Assembly (NCBI GenBank): GCA_014904845.1
Contig: MU119227.1
Span: forward strand, 343,227 to 407,226
Length of the DNA: 64,000 nt
Direction of reading: 5' to 3'
DNA from: Acephala macrosclerotiorum
Lineage: Eukaryota > Ascomycota > Leotiomycetes > Helotiales > Mollisiaceae
The notes under the pieces were generated by a model. The model was not told where the DNA came from and made no database searches. It saw only the letters and a list, made by a program, of their open reading frames with translations. This document shows positions 1 to 12,001 of the stretch, piece after piece; the stretch's first letter is position 1, and each line of letters starts with the position of its first letter. The position numbers and the translations under genes were made by a program.

Positions 1-859
1 TTGGGCATGGAAACATGTCCATAAACATCGGCTCCCGTGCTTCCTTCGACGTAGTAAGTGTTGTCAATTGAAAGCGTAGTGTTCGCACAGGATGTAGATG
101 TATTGTCGGCCGAGTAAGTATCATATGGCGCTGAAGCCATGTAACCAGAGGAGTTGCGGAATGGCAGCCCTTGCTCATCATAGAGTGGTAACTGATAGCT
201 CCCAGAAGGATATATCCAGGGGAAAGACGGAGTTGTATCCAAGCTAAAGTATCCATCTTCGCCGAAAGTCCTATCGTTGTCTAGGGGTGATCCCTCGACG
301 CCAGCATGATGGTGAAGAGTCCTCGTGGAGGCTCCGTAGACCATGCGTGCCGGGGGCTTCTTCCACGTCTCGTCGGTTGGCATCGTTGCGAGGGGCTGAG
401 ACTGGCGGGCCATATCCCACATGGCAGGGTTGGGAGGAGTCATGGTAGGAGGGGCATCGAGAAATCCAGGTTGAGTCTGCTCGGGAAGAGGAGTGGTAGA
501 AAAGTATGGAAGTTCGGGAACCACATCCAGATCAACCTCAGAAATGATATGCTGAGATGTGGGGTGAACACCTTCCTCCGGTGATCGAGACTGGGAGTCA
601 AGGCTTGGCCTGAGGCCTGTCTGTAGAGCATGAGTGCACTTGGTGGTATTAGCATAGGGTCTCGCAAATCAGAGATTGCCCATAAACTTACACCAACTTT
701 CTTACGACGACAAGACGGGCAAGCACCAGCTTTCCTGACCTTTGCTACTTGAATTCTTCTCTGAGGGGAGTAACGTTTGCGTCTATGAGATGAAGTCGAG
801 CATGAACGGCGTCCTGAGATAGGACCACCATTGAATGCTTGAGCTTCTTGAGGAGGCAT
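1..859 (-). CDS. half Zn2Cys6-motif protein, copy 1 (3' end outside window)
   Basis: Two exons are visible, 859..692 and 638..<1, split by a 53-nt intron (GTAAGT donor, CTAATAC branch, AAG acceptor). The protein is open to the window edge (at least 268 residues). A basic segment (RKRYSPQRRIQVAKVRK) precedes C47-x2-C50-x6-C57, which is exactly the first half of a fungal Zn2Cys6 cluster. No second half follows; the rest is Ser/Pro/Thr-rich and low in complexity. The intron falls inside the motif, before Cys57, as in the paralogue at 3923..4965. Short shared segments after the motif (CTHALQ versus CSHALQ; DLDVVPELP versus DLDMLPGP) confirm the relationship. A nuclear or DNA-binding role is inferred only from the basic/Cys motif; the real function is unknown. 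Confidence 0.7.
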
Positions 860-1469
860 ACTCAGTGTGTCTGCAACCCTAATCTAGTGCCGTTTGCGAG
901 CAGTAGAAGGCGAGACGATTTATCGAGGGAGATAATGGGTGATTGAATTGAAGAACAAATTTTGTGAACAGGTGTAACCCGCTTGAGACTGACGGCGTCT
1001 TTGCAGACTCCATCCTGAGAAGGGACTATAGCGATCTTATATCCACGACTACACCGGCGACATTCACAATCGCACCCATCTATCAAGCACGCCAGATAAA
1101 ATTCATGGGACAACGTCTACCGGTCTAGAAAAGCCACAAGACACCAACAGCATGCAGTGCGCGAATAAGGGGCTCGCAAGGAATTGAATCGGAACCGAAT
1201 CAGTATCAAATCTGCCTTAACAATATCCAACGAACCGTGAAATCGCGGGAGCCCACGATGAAAAAAAGGTAATAACGTTATTGACTTACCAGGTCAGAGC
1301 AGCGGATTTCACCCCGTGCTTGCCGCAGCCGGATCGCACATCATTGGTTTGGCACTCGGTGAAGTACGCGCATGCCAAAGTGGACGGTAGCCATGGCCAC
1401 AACACATGGCCTTTGGCTCAGCAGCTGTGGTCCCCCAAAATGCGAACCGTTGTACAATTGTCTGTTAAA

Positions 1470-1690
1470 GGAGACGTGGTTGTCCAACTGAGGGGTGGTT
1501 TTACGACTTGCCAGCCAAGCGAACACAGCCTCACAGTACCCCTTGGAGGCAACCGCGCCTCCTCTGATCACAGATGGGGGTGTCGATCAGCCCACAAGCA
1601 TTTTTGTCGACTCTTGGAGACGTGGTTGTGCATGGGCAGCTCGATGCACTCGCTCTCCATAGGTCACCCAAGCGAGCACGGTTCCAGCCT
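1470..1690. repeat. diverged direct repeats, roughly 150-bp spacing
   Basis: GGAGACGTGGTTGT occurs at about 1470 and again at 1616. Each is followed some 40-55 bp later by a similar CCAAGCGA(A/G)CAC(A/G)G block (about 1513 and 1669). This looks like an old, diverged tandem duplication. Confidence 0.45.
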
Positions 1691-1813
1691 ATCACTTGAT
1701 AAGGACAATTGGATGGAAGACGGAGCACAAGAGCGCCACAGTCCCACCCAGCGGTCAGAGAGTCAAGAGGAAACAAAGTTAGCCCCGCATACCACCATCC
1801 AGCCACATTTTGG

Positions 1814-1890
1814 GCAACCTATCGGCGCTGGTCAACACAAAGCAGCATTTAAGCAACCTATCGGCGCTGGTCAACGCAAGCAGCATTTGG
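1814..1890. repeat. 39-bp tandem duplication
   Basis: Two adjacent copies of a unit beginning GCAACCTATCGGCGCTGG, at 1814 and 1853. The period of 39 bp keeps any overlapping frame open (13 codons). The copies differ at a few positions near their 3' ends. Confidence 0.75.
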
Positions 1891-1916
1891 CAGCACCCAT
1901 TTCCGCCCTCTCCACC

Positions 1917-1976
1917 AAAGAAATAAGTGGCCCATTTTGGTGTTCTCGCGTATCAAAATCCGCTATTTTTTTCTTT
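1917..1976. mobile_element. 60-bp internally deleted MITE-like remnant
   Basis: An imperfect inverted repeat: 1917-1938 pairs with 1955-1976 around a centre containing GGTGTTCTCG. The left arm contains GAAATAAGTGGCC and the right arm contains AAAAT-CG-C-ATTT-TTTC. Both match the two ends of the 251-bp element at 14282-14532 in order, as if the middle of such an element had been deleted. Too short to be autonomous. Confidence 0.45.
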
Positions 1977-3922
1977 TGTAAAGAGTCACCTCCTCTAAGC
2001 ACAGATTATTTTAAAGCCACACCGCAAGACTCTATCACACTACTACAGACCCAGGGGCAAATCGCCAGCTAGTGATATAAGCTTTCTAGGCCAATCTGCT
2101 TCCGAATATTCTTCCGATCTATCTAGTGATGTTGCAGAACAAGCCGAGACAAATTGCCCAGATTGTGAGGGATTGTGAGAGATTATGCTCTCGTCACATC
2201 GATCCCAGATACTAGCATCGCGGCTCTTAGCGGTATATCGGAACTATTTGAGCATTAAATTGAGCCTAGGATGGCCGTATTCTTAATATCAAGGATTGAG
2301 CGAGTGTGAGGGTAACGGGTTCTTCGAAAATTTGCGGCTCAAAAGTCGTGTGGGTGGAAGGCAAGGGCCAATCTTCTGGATGTTCTGAAGGGAAGGGTCG
2401 AAACGCCGTCAAAAGGCGGAGGCGAAGCGCGGGGGCGCACTGCTGCTGGCATTCCCAAACGTGCCCTCATCCCCGTCATCGGTACGTATGATGTCACCAA
2501 TCAGGCACCTTCATCTCGACTCACTCCACAGAAATCCTCGATAAGGCTGTTAGCTTTCGCAGGTACCAGTCCGGCTAATGCCCTGCATCACTTGGAGCGC
2601 TAAAGTGGTCTGGCGAATCGCGAGGATCAAATCTCGACTCTCGAATGTTCCTTATATCCAGGGACATTCGAACTTCGAAAGATTGTCCACATCCGGTGTT
2701 ATAAGGTCGAACATGCCAAATAAAACGGTCAAAATAGAAAATAGAAAATCATCGGTTAACCACAGAAACTGGGACTTCGCTACACAGAGATTCAAATAAG
2801 TAGAACAAGGACAGAATTTTGGCTCAATATCCGAAGGAATATTAAGTCGCTTGACTGCTATAATACGAATAGGGCTTCGAGTGTCCGGCCCGCGGTCAAA
2901 CACTTGCAAACAGTTCAATGTTCCCGTAGACACCAGCATCCACCAAGTCCATCGTGAAGCGAAGATAAAGAGACCGTCATCTCCTAGAGAAAATAGCCGC
3001 GGAAGTCCAGGCAGGGCTAGGAGATTGAAGATGCAGCGCTTAATTGTCCTATCCGTATTTTGGCTTCTATTTCATTTCTCTATTGAGAGATAAAAATTTG
3101 ATTGTCGGCATGAGAATTCAGATCTAGAAGCAAAGCGACGTTGTCAGCGTCGAAATATTTGCCCTCAAGGATTTTTCCCCACGATTATCCCGCGTGTCGT
3201 ATTATGCTTTGGGTGATGGAGGAGCTCAATGGACGAGATGAACGAAAACTTCTTTTCATGAGATTCATCCTTGATATGAGGAGACAGCACGGAGTTGATT
3301 TTTGTGAGATGCAAAAAGGGGTAGGACTCGCTAAAGTCGAGTACAAGTAAGCCCTGACTCAGGACTGTCAATCATGGGTCCCTGCTTTTGAATCCTTCTA
3401 CGGCATCTTCACTGTCCCTTGAACAGCGGATCGTCATAGCAAATCTTCAAGGATTATTCTGAGGATAGCATACTGTTCCTGCTAAGAATTAATCTGAGCT
3501 TAGTGGACTGATGGCAGCATCTGAGCGTAATAGTGGATGAACGAAAAGCGAAAGTCTGACAAGAGGCGAGAGAAAAATTAGAGAAGGGAATCTGTTCTGC
3601 TTTATTGGCGCCTCAAGATGCTGAGATGCATTCATTTATGTTTAAACAAATCGAAAGGCGAGACTGCGAGCCCGCAGTCGCTCCTTCCGCGCAGCATGTG
3701 AGGCCGAGGCGCACTAATATCGAAATGTTCAAATTCACGCAACGCATTGACATTATGCGAACCGGAAATGGATTTGAAGAGTCACGTCTTGAATAGTCTC
3801 ATTCATTTAACTCATTCCTACTTTTGCGAACAATCCATTTCTGATTCTTTAAACCATACCCTTGGCCAGTTGCCTTTTGTGCGCATCAACCTCGCTACTA
3901 GGAAAAAAAAGCCAGAGAATCA

Positions 3923-4965
3923 CTAGGATTGGTAATGACGTTCCGAGAGGGTTGTGAAGCAGCCATCGCCCGGAAAAGGCTGATACGCGTCGTATCCTGC
4001 ATTCTCGACGACATCGTTGGGAAGAGCATTACCCGAGACAAGCTGTGTTAGATGAGATGCGTTATCATACTCTGCCATTGGGGCGGTCACATATGCGCCG
4101 GTATGAGTGCCTTCGTCACCCAAGGGAGAAGTATCCGTAGGGGAAAGTGAACTGACTGCATAGTATGGAGAAGCATTCCTTGCAGTTGGCGAATCGCTTT
4201 TTGCAAAATGAGGCTGATCGAAGCTAACGGAGAAGTTTCCATTTAGCATTGTCCGATGGCTGGCAGGCGACGAGACCCAGGATAGAGCTGGGGTCGCGTC
4301 CCGACCAGGAGATAGAGCCCAAGGTGCACTCTCTTCGTAGGTCATCGCATATTCATGGTTTCCATGGGATCCCTCGGTGATAGGAGCAATCTGAAAGCCA
4401 GATGTGGAAGTCTGGTCGACGCGAAACGGCTCGGCCTCACCCCAGCGTTCGTTTGAGGATATCATAGACTGTGGCTGAGATTGAGATTCCATGTTCCCGG
4501 AGTTGGCGTTTTGAGAGTAAGCACCCGCGGAACCATTGATTACTGCATGGCGTTCCTTTTCCTGGGCATTGGAAGGTGCGCGAGGCCCAGGTAGCATGTC
4601 CAAATCGAATCGGAATGGTACATCGACTTCTTTCTTCGCCGGTGGTGAACCTGGGTCGGCAAAGGCACTCGCTTCATGTTGAAGGGCATGGGAACACTGT
4701 ATCTCGTCAGCATTAATGCATCATTGTCTTCGTTCTGCAGTAGCTTTGAGAAACTTACTCCCACTTTCTTTCGTCGACAATCATCACAAGCACCGACCTT
4801 CCTGACCTTGGCCACCTCAAGTCTTCTTTGCGCAGAGTAGCGACTGCGTCTGCGGGTCGGCGTCTGAAGACTCGTGCCGAGGCCACCTTGGGAGCGTAGG
4901 CGTCTTTGGGATGATTTCATGGCTCCGGGGGTTTGGGAGGATCTCATGACCAGGGCCTTGTACAA
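3923..4965 (-). CDS. half Zn2Cys6-motif protein, copy 2
   Basis: Exons 4965..4759 and 4696..3923, separated by a 62-nt intron (GTAAGT...CAG), give a 326-residue protein. A basic stretch (RRRSRYSAQRRLEVAKVRK) leads into C60-x2-C63-x6-C70, then CSHALQHE; the second three cysteines of a normal Zn2Cys6 cluster are absent. After a conserved FDLDMLPGP segment the remaining 230 residues are Ser/Asn/Gln/Pro-rich and probably disordered. Copy 1 lies about 3 kb away on the same strand with the intron at the identical codon, so this is a local duplication. I infer a nuclear protein, possibly a regulator, but no function is established. A start further downstream (several Met codons in the first 20 residues) cannot be excluded. 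Confidence 0.75.
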
Positions 4966-6317
4966 GCTTCCAATAACGAAGAGTTGAAGCAGAAAACCTG
5001 TCGAATGCTGTGATAGATAGAGGATAAGATGAGGCTGTTACGTCCGTGGTGAAAATCATTGTGACGAGGAAATACTGCCATCTTATATCCATAGCTACAC
5101 CGAAGATATCGAAGATGTCCGTTCAGTTTCCAGTATCAAGGACTGCCATGGGAAGCATATCACGGTCGTAGGAGAATGGTTTGTCGTGGCGCCGTATGCA
5201 AGCAATGAATCTCATTGCCACTGCCAATCAGCAGGGAGCAATTTTATGTACACCGCAGGGGTTGGCGGCTCTCTTATTCGCGGGGTGGCGGTCAAATGAT
5301 GCATCGCCCGGCCTCGCCCACCAGAAACGCGGCTGACCGTAAATGCGAACCAGAAATGACAACGAGGCATCTCGAGGAGCCGATTCAGACAAGGAAAGAT
5401 GCGGCTGAGGCATAGATGCGAACCATAAATGCTGATGAGGCATCTGGGAACTAGCCGGCTTTGGTAACAAAAAAGCGGCTGAACGTAAACGGGAACCATA
5501 ACTGCTGATGAGGCGTGCGGGCCAGCAGAATTTTACCACATGAACTGCGGCTGGAAGTAAATGCGAATCAGAAATGACAACGAGGCACCCCCAGGAGCGG
5601 CTTTGACCACGAAAAGGGCGGCTGAAGGCAGTCCGCACAGAATGCGAACCACATCCACTTTCTCCTGTTTGGATTCGAACTCAGGATGTTGCCTTACATT
5701 GAGGATTATGAGCATTGTTTGGAGCCTCACCGGATTGGCGATTCGTGGCAGGGTCTGTCTATGGATTTTTCAGAAGATGGAGGGCTGCCGGGGCACCCCG
5801 CGGTGTGAGTCCATGGATATGAGTGGCACGACAAAGCACGTGCCTAGGAATTACTTGTAGGCCAACAAGATTCAAAAATACAATGTCCCACCGGCATGAA
5901 TGAGAACAAGGACATGATAACGAAAGATACATGGGTAAATAACCCTGCAAATCGAGAACTTCGAAACAGCAAAATGTTCGCGAGAGCTAAAATTTGTGTT
6001 GAATAGCTGAATGTCGGTTTTCTGCCACTTGGCAATTTTCATCTTGGGCAGTCAACGACACATCTCACATCCACGATGGACTTGGACCGAGTGTCAAAGG
6101 GACCCGACGCTTCTATACAAGTGCTCCCGCACATCGCTAACTATGCCGCAGCATGCACGAAAATCCGCTTTCCATCCTCAATCGTATAGTATAGAACTCG
6201 CCTTCCCATTCATCGATCCATCCATCATCGCCATCCAGATCCTAAATTCGAACCAATTCAATCCTTGAAACTCTTCCTCTCTTCTTCGAGGTTTTCTTTT
6301 ATACAAGATATCGTACA
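4966..6317. other. intergenic, with degenerate tandem repeats
   Basis: The upstream region of the half-zinc-cluster gene and the 3' flank of gea1. It contains the repeat array at 5329-5660; otherwise only short overlapping frames with no domain or splice support. Confidence 0.55.
5329..5660. repeat. degenerate tandem repeat, about 72-bp unit, five copies
   Basis: Units begin with GCGGCTGA or GCGGCTGG followed by CGTAAATGCGAACCA-like sequence, then ATGACAACGAGGCA or CTGATGAGGC. Starts are near 5329, 5401, 5483, 5546 and 5619, so spacing is about 63-82 bp with small indels. Alternating variants (ACAACGAGGC versus GCTGATGAGGC) suggest a higher-order pattern. Non-coding. Confidence 0.65.
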
Positions 6318-9300
6318 CTACTCAGCTGCTGGGGCAACTGCTTCTTCCTTCTTCTCTTCTGTAGCGAGAGGTAGTGGTAGAAGCACCTCTTTCGGGTCCA
6401 GATCAAGCTCTTTTCGTAGATCTGGGAGGAATCTATCGATGCGTTTCCAGGTTTCTGTCCATAGCTTCTCTTGCGAGGGGTCTTCGCCGGGTGGTACAAG
6501 GTATCCGCTGCTGGACATGACAAGTATGATGTTCTTTAAGCTTTCGGGGACGGCTTCCTCCTTTGAGATGGTCAATACAATACAAGGTACGATAAAAGAT
6601 TTGAGAAGTACTTACTAAGCTGTCACCTTGGCCGCTGTTCATTAGTCTGTCCATGATATCAAGGATCTTGAGCCAGAGATCCAACATTCCTTCCCATTTC
6701 GAGAGCAGAACCAAGTAATGGAGGAAGATCTTACACAAAAGCGTGGCTGCTTGCACTCTTGTCTCGCTCATACCAACTGGATCCGACGAGTAAACCTCTG
6801 GTTTAAGTAGCCTATGGATGAGAGGGAACAGCACTTCGCTGAAGATAGCAGTCCACTCTTCATGGTCGCCGGAGGTTAATTCGGGCGACAAGAGCGTTCG
6901 CTGTAACGAAGCGAAGGACTCGTGCCGTATTTGTCGGCAGGGGTTCGTGCACTGTGTAGTCAAAGCTCTGAAAATCGGCGACCAGTATGCGGCCCAGGCT
7001 TCTTTGCTCTCAAGATGCGACTGCTTCATCAATACCGGTATTCGTGATGTTAACGAGTAGATCATCTTGATTGCTGAAACACCTCTGGCAACAGCAGCCT
7101 CAACTGCTGGTTTAGCTTGCTTTGGTGGGTGCTGTTGGCCTCGTCTCAACCTCTTGTCTTGCTTCTGTTCTACTGTCGAGCCTATGCTGCCTGTTGAGGC
7201 AAAGTCGTTGAGCAACCTCACAGCCGACTCATAGTTGTCTGCCATGATAGTTGGTGGGGTACCCACAACCACACCCTCCAGAATTTCGAACACGGCAGGA
7301 GCAGACTGGGCATTTCCTGTCAATTTCCCAAGAATGACCCAGAAGTCAGGAGATGTCATGATCTCATTTCTGAGTGGTCCAGGCTCCTTGATACATGCTG
7401 ACAAGCCTTGCAATACAAGTGGCGCAGAGCGGTCGAAGAGGTCGTCTTTGAAGCTTGATATTGTGTGCAACACCACGGGCACTCGTATGAAGTCGTGTTC
7501 CTATGCAAGTTAGCCACGAAGCGGACGTATGGGGGAAAGAGTCCTTACATAGCTAGCATGAAGCAGATGAAGAAGGTAGAACATCGTCCTTGATGTCATG
7601 ATGAAATGATAGCTGTGGGCGCTGCGCATCACATTTTGTAATGCTTCAGCGACACTGCCACCAAGACTCTCGACAGTTTCCTGGTCCCGAAGAGCTAGGA
7701 CAGTACATAGCTCCAATAGATAGACCACTGACGGATCATATATAGGCCCATTTAATGCCGACTTTTGGCCGTTCGTGGCAGGTTGCGTTTCTTCAGACTT
7801 GACAGATATTACCACACCAGTTGGGTCGTCTGGCAGCTGTTCGAGCAATGCTTCGACAAGTGGTTTCAACGCATCGACGGGCATGTTGCTGCACCGGAAT
7901 TAGTCTCGATTCAGATAGGACGGCTACCAATACTTACACAACGTTGGCAAAGACATCTCCCATATAACATGCGTTCACACAATCGACGGTGCACAGTGTG
8001 CTCTCTAATTCTTCATCCGAAGGCTCAGGTGGGTCACCTGCTGCATAGCTGCTGATCAAGGTGGTGAAAGCCGAGAACAGACCACTGTCGTTCTTTTGGC
8101 CACGATCGATGACCTGAGAAGGTGGCTGTAGAGGAATTGGGGATATCTCCATGCGATTTGGTGCAAAGAAAGGGGGTATAAGAGAGTTCACAAAAAGATT
8201 GATCCATATGCGGACGATCTAGGAGCGTTAGTGGGGAGGTACTTGAACCGAAATCTGAAATGCTCACATGTTTCCAACTTCCACTGATGACAGCCTCACT
8301 GCCAGTAACAACTCGGAACAAGACAACCGTAGCTAGTTGAGCCTTGAAATCTCTACCAAATTTGACAGCGAGTTCGCTAACCATGACGCTATTCTCGCCA
8401 ACCTGAATCTCGGTATTCAAAGCTGTATTTGAAGGTATTTCCGTAGACAACGACGTGATGTAGCTTAGGCAATAGACAACTTGATCTACAGCCTCGCCCA
8501 ACCCATATCTTGCTGCGATACGCGCACACTGATCAAATCCTGTGATTACCCTCGAGAAGACAGCGTCGTCACTCGCGGACATGAAGACATATGACAGCGT
8601 AGCAACGACAGGCTTCCAGGTTGCGGCAAACATATCTGCGTCGTATATATTCGTATCGCAAATCACCAGATCACCAGCTGACTCTGTTTTTAGTAATAGC
8701 TCCTTCCATGCATAGTCGAAAGCATGCTTGTTGTCATGTTCATCTGGCAGGATGATTTCATTGACTTTGATGGAGTCGTAGATTTCCTGAAGATACTCTG
8801 GGGGAAAGTTCTCGCCATTATTGACACCGCGCAAGTTGTTCGAGAACTGCTCGACCGTCATTTTGTTCTGCGCTTTGACGTTCGGATTGTACAGCTCAGT
8901 ATTTAGCATGATAATGGCGTAACTCAAGACGAAAGCAGCATCACTATTTGCAACGGCTTCGGGCTCAGTAGCACAGTAATGCTCAGAGAAGACAGTGACG
9001 ATTCGCTCGATCAAGGCCGACTCTCCGGGTAACCGGAATGACTCCAGCAGTTCACGAAGCGCCTCGTCGGTACGCTTGCCGTTAAAGTCGAAGTCATCCA
9101 TGAATGCTTCTAGGACCGCTTCATTGCCTTTCTTGGCGATAAACTCACCAAGCATCTTCTTATTGATTCTGGCAGTACCCTTTAAGAAAGTGGACACACT
9201 CTTAGCATCCTTGGGGTCAGCAATGATGCCCTGGGCGTGTAGATATGCAAGTCCACCTTTCGGGTTCTCGTTAAACTTGGCAGCTCCTTGGATTATGATC

Positions 9301-11376
9301 TTCTTTTTCCGGCGCTTTTCGCGCAATTGGGCACGATCAAGATACCCATCAAAGTGAGGTTCGTCGTCTAGCCGTTCAGCGATGAATTGAACATAACCAA
9401 GAAGTGCATCTAGACAGAGTGGTGGAACACTCGTTGTGCTCCAGGTCGCAGAGTCGGGAATGGCATTTCGAGATAACAATCCCACCATATCCTCACATAA
9501 ATCGCTGCGGTCAACTTCGCAGTCGTAGTTGACAAATAGCTCTACCATGAAGCTTGGTATTCGTGCAAGAGCACCCACACTTTCAACCATTGCTTCTCTT
9601 GCGTCTGGTTTCCTTGACCCTCCTTCCATGCCTAGCTTTTGGCGGTCTTTCACAGGCACAGGAGTAGATCTCCCGCTGCTGGCCTGTGATGGCGGAGCCT
9701 TCACGAGCTTTGGGGACTGTGGCACCCCGGCGTATAGTGAAGGGTCTATCCCGGGCTCTCTTGGGATCTCAACCCGTGGATGTAAGCATGCGACCAGGTA
9801 AGAGAGGAAGAGCTCTTGCTGCAACTTGAGGACACCTCTGCAGGTGGCCAACAATGTGCCAGCAACAATAAGTGATTCGTGCAGTATTGCCATGTTGTCT
9901 GAACGAACTAATTGGAAGAGATATCTGCACAGACGGTCTTCAGCTAAGGTTGCAAGGGTAGGGTGCTTGGCAATAGAAGGCCCAGCGACCTCCAACGCCA
10001 CATCGATGATCCTTAAAGCCATAACTCTCATTGCATCGGCGTGCTGGCGATCATGAGGATCCAATAAATCAACCAGTACTCTGAAAAGTTCTCTTATTGA
10101 GGGCAAAGAATATGGCTTTATCAGTGCTTCATCTGAGGCTTCAGACGCTGGAGCTACTCCTACTTCAGATCCGTTGTCCATGGAAGAATTCGTCCCATTT
10201 CTTGACTTGTCAAAACTTGATGATGGCCGTGAGTCAACGGGTGGGGCTGCTAGGGATGATTTTATAGCATCGTTGCCATTTGCCGACGGATCCATCTTCA
10301 CTGTGTCCATGTCCTCTTTGGTCTTTTCGTCCAGTGCCTCAAGGTCGTCTCCGGCCTCAATTTCTAGATGCTTCAGACGCTCAAAGATGACCTGTGTCAT
10401 TTTCACCATAGACATTTCCGCAGACCGTCGGAGCAGCTCCGATAGCCTAGATTGGCAGCACATGCTCAGACCCGTCTCCATCATTTCGCAGACGCTCTCA
10501 TCACTCAGCAGATCTCCACCAGGCCCAGAGAGCATGCCCTCCATCAGCTTCAATATCCGTAAAAGCACGATTTCGTCGGCTGCAGAATCGCTGGCTTCGA
10601 ATCGACAATGCGTTATAGCTGCTGACAAAGATTGCATAGCAAGAGCAAGTCGTGGAGATTCTGGACTTATAAGATTGTACGAGAAGAACTTGGTGATTGC
10701 AACGAGGGCGAGGGAGGTAATAGGAGCAGAGGTCGCCGAAGCTTGGATAACTTGAAGGAACGGGTGTAATAAGGAGGGCGTATCGAATTTATGTATATCT
10801 GCTTCGCAGTTAGTATTTGGTGGTAGCAGAGGGTACTTAAGCATTACCTTTACAGCCCGTCAATTCACGCCTCAGACGGCCAAAGCCAGCCATTAAAGGA
10901 TTGTCCTGCATGCTCTTTCCCTTCTTGCCCCGTAACCCCCACCGATTTGCCAGCCCTCCATCATCTCCATCTGCCAGGCCCGAGGATGATCTCGTCTTGT
11001 GCCCCTTCCCCTTCCCAAGGTCGTCTCGCGGCGTTGAAGGTCTTGAGCTTTGCAAATTTGGGCTCATTGGAATTGAGCTTCCACCAAGGATAGCAGATAC
11101 TGAGGAGTGTGCCCATCGAGCGTGCTTGCGCATAGCAGAGGTGACTGTAATACATTCTGTAGTGATCAGGGCGACAGGGTCGACCGCCACCGAAATGGTT
11201 GTTCTCTGCGAGCTTGCCATATCTTCCCTTGTCCTCTCAATACTCAAACGTACTCTGGCTCCTTCTAGTACTGAGGCAGCGTCGGCGCTGTGTATGGAGG
11301 AGGAGGGAGTAGCTATTATGTGTCCAGACTGCGAGTTCGCGCTTAGGGCATCATTGCTCATAATGCTTCTGAACAC
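6318..11376 (-). CDS. gea1: Gea/GBF1-type Sec7 Arf guanine-nucleotide exchange factor
   Basis: Six exons, 11376..10848, 10798..8268, 8218..7938, 7888..7549, 7500..6616 and 6560..6318, with introns of 48-55 nt, give 1602 residues, a normal size for this family. The Sec7 domain spans roughly residues 670-875. It contains the catalytic-glutamate loop FRLPGE (about 764) and the helix SYAIIMLNTELYNPNV followed by NKMTVEQFSNNLRGVN, which resembles GBF1/Gea rather than the Sec7/BIG branch. Helical DCB/HUS-type sequence precedes it and HDS-type sequence follows. Known family role: activation of Arf1 at the early Golgi for COPI recruitment. The N-terminal 150 residues are Ser-rich, typical of fungal orthologues. 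An alternative start lies five codons downstream. The C-terminus is Glu/Lys/Ala-rich. Confidence 0.93.
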
Positions 11377-12001
11377 GACACAACATGGAGGCGAAGCTCG
11401 AAATTATGTATTAGAACACTGTTTTAGCGGACCAGGTAGCTGGGAGAGAGGGGTCAACTACCAATGCTGTCGTACTTTGAAAATGTCCCTTGCGATGCTA
11501 CAGCGCCAAAGTCGCAGTCGTCCAAATCCGAAGGACCAAAGACGATCGGGCATTGAGCGGCCGCGTCACGTGGACCATATCAGAAGGAGACTTCAGCTTG
11601 CGAATGTAGAGCTCAAAGGTAGTGCATTGTTTCAAGATCAGAACTAATTTATCATGTAATGGTATTTTCGCCGCTCTGTCTAATGTACTTTACAAAACTC
11701 CAACCTGAATTACACTACAACGAGCTAGCTCTTTAGAGCGCTCTGAATTTATGTTGAGAATGCTGGGTTTCTCTTCTGAGATTCAGCGAATGCAGTTCCG
11801 AACCAGCGCTTATGCTCCTTCTATCCCATAGAGAAGTCAAGTGCTGCAAGCACAGTCCCGCAGTGCCTCAGGTGCGATGCTGCTTCCCCTTAAGCTGAGG
11901 TCACAAGTCACGGCCTATATGATTCGATCATCATGGGTATCCTGTTCTCTGTCAATACATAATCACCAAAAATTTGAGGTGCAATCCCTTACTTTACTCA
12001 T
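11377..12001. other. intergenic: gea1 upstream region
   Basis: About 625 bp between the gea1 start and the 3' end of anp1, both on the minus strand. I see no coding sequence or repeat in it. Confidence 0.6.

Larger units (their letters stand above)
860..3922. other. intergenic, no convincing gene
   Basis: About 3 kb between the two half-zinc-cluster paralogues. It holds degenerate direct repeats (near 1470-1890) and a 60-bp MITE-like remnant (1917-1976). A long plus-strand reading frame at 1281-2072 has no recognisable domain and is built partly from the repeats, so I do not call it a gene. The remaining stretch shows only short frames without splice support. Confidence 0.55.

Noticed and set aside
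1281..2072. 263-codon plus-strand open frame as a gene
   Set aside because: No recognisable domain, composition unlike the neighbouring genes, partly built from short duplications, overlaps the MITE remnant.
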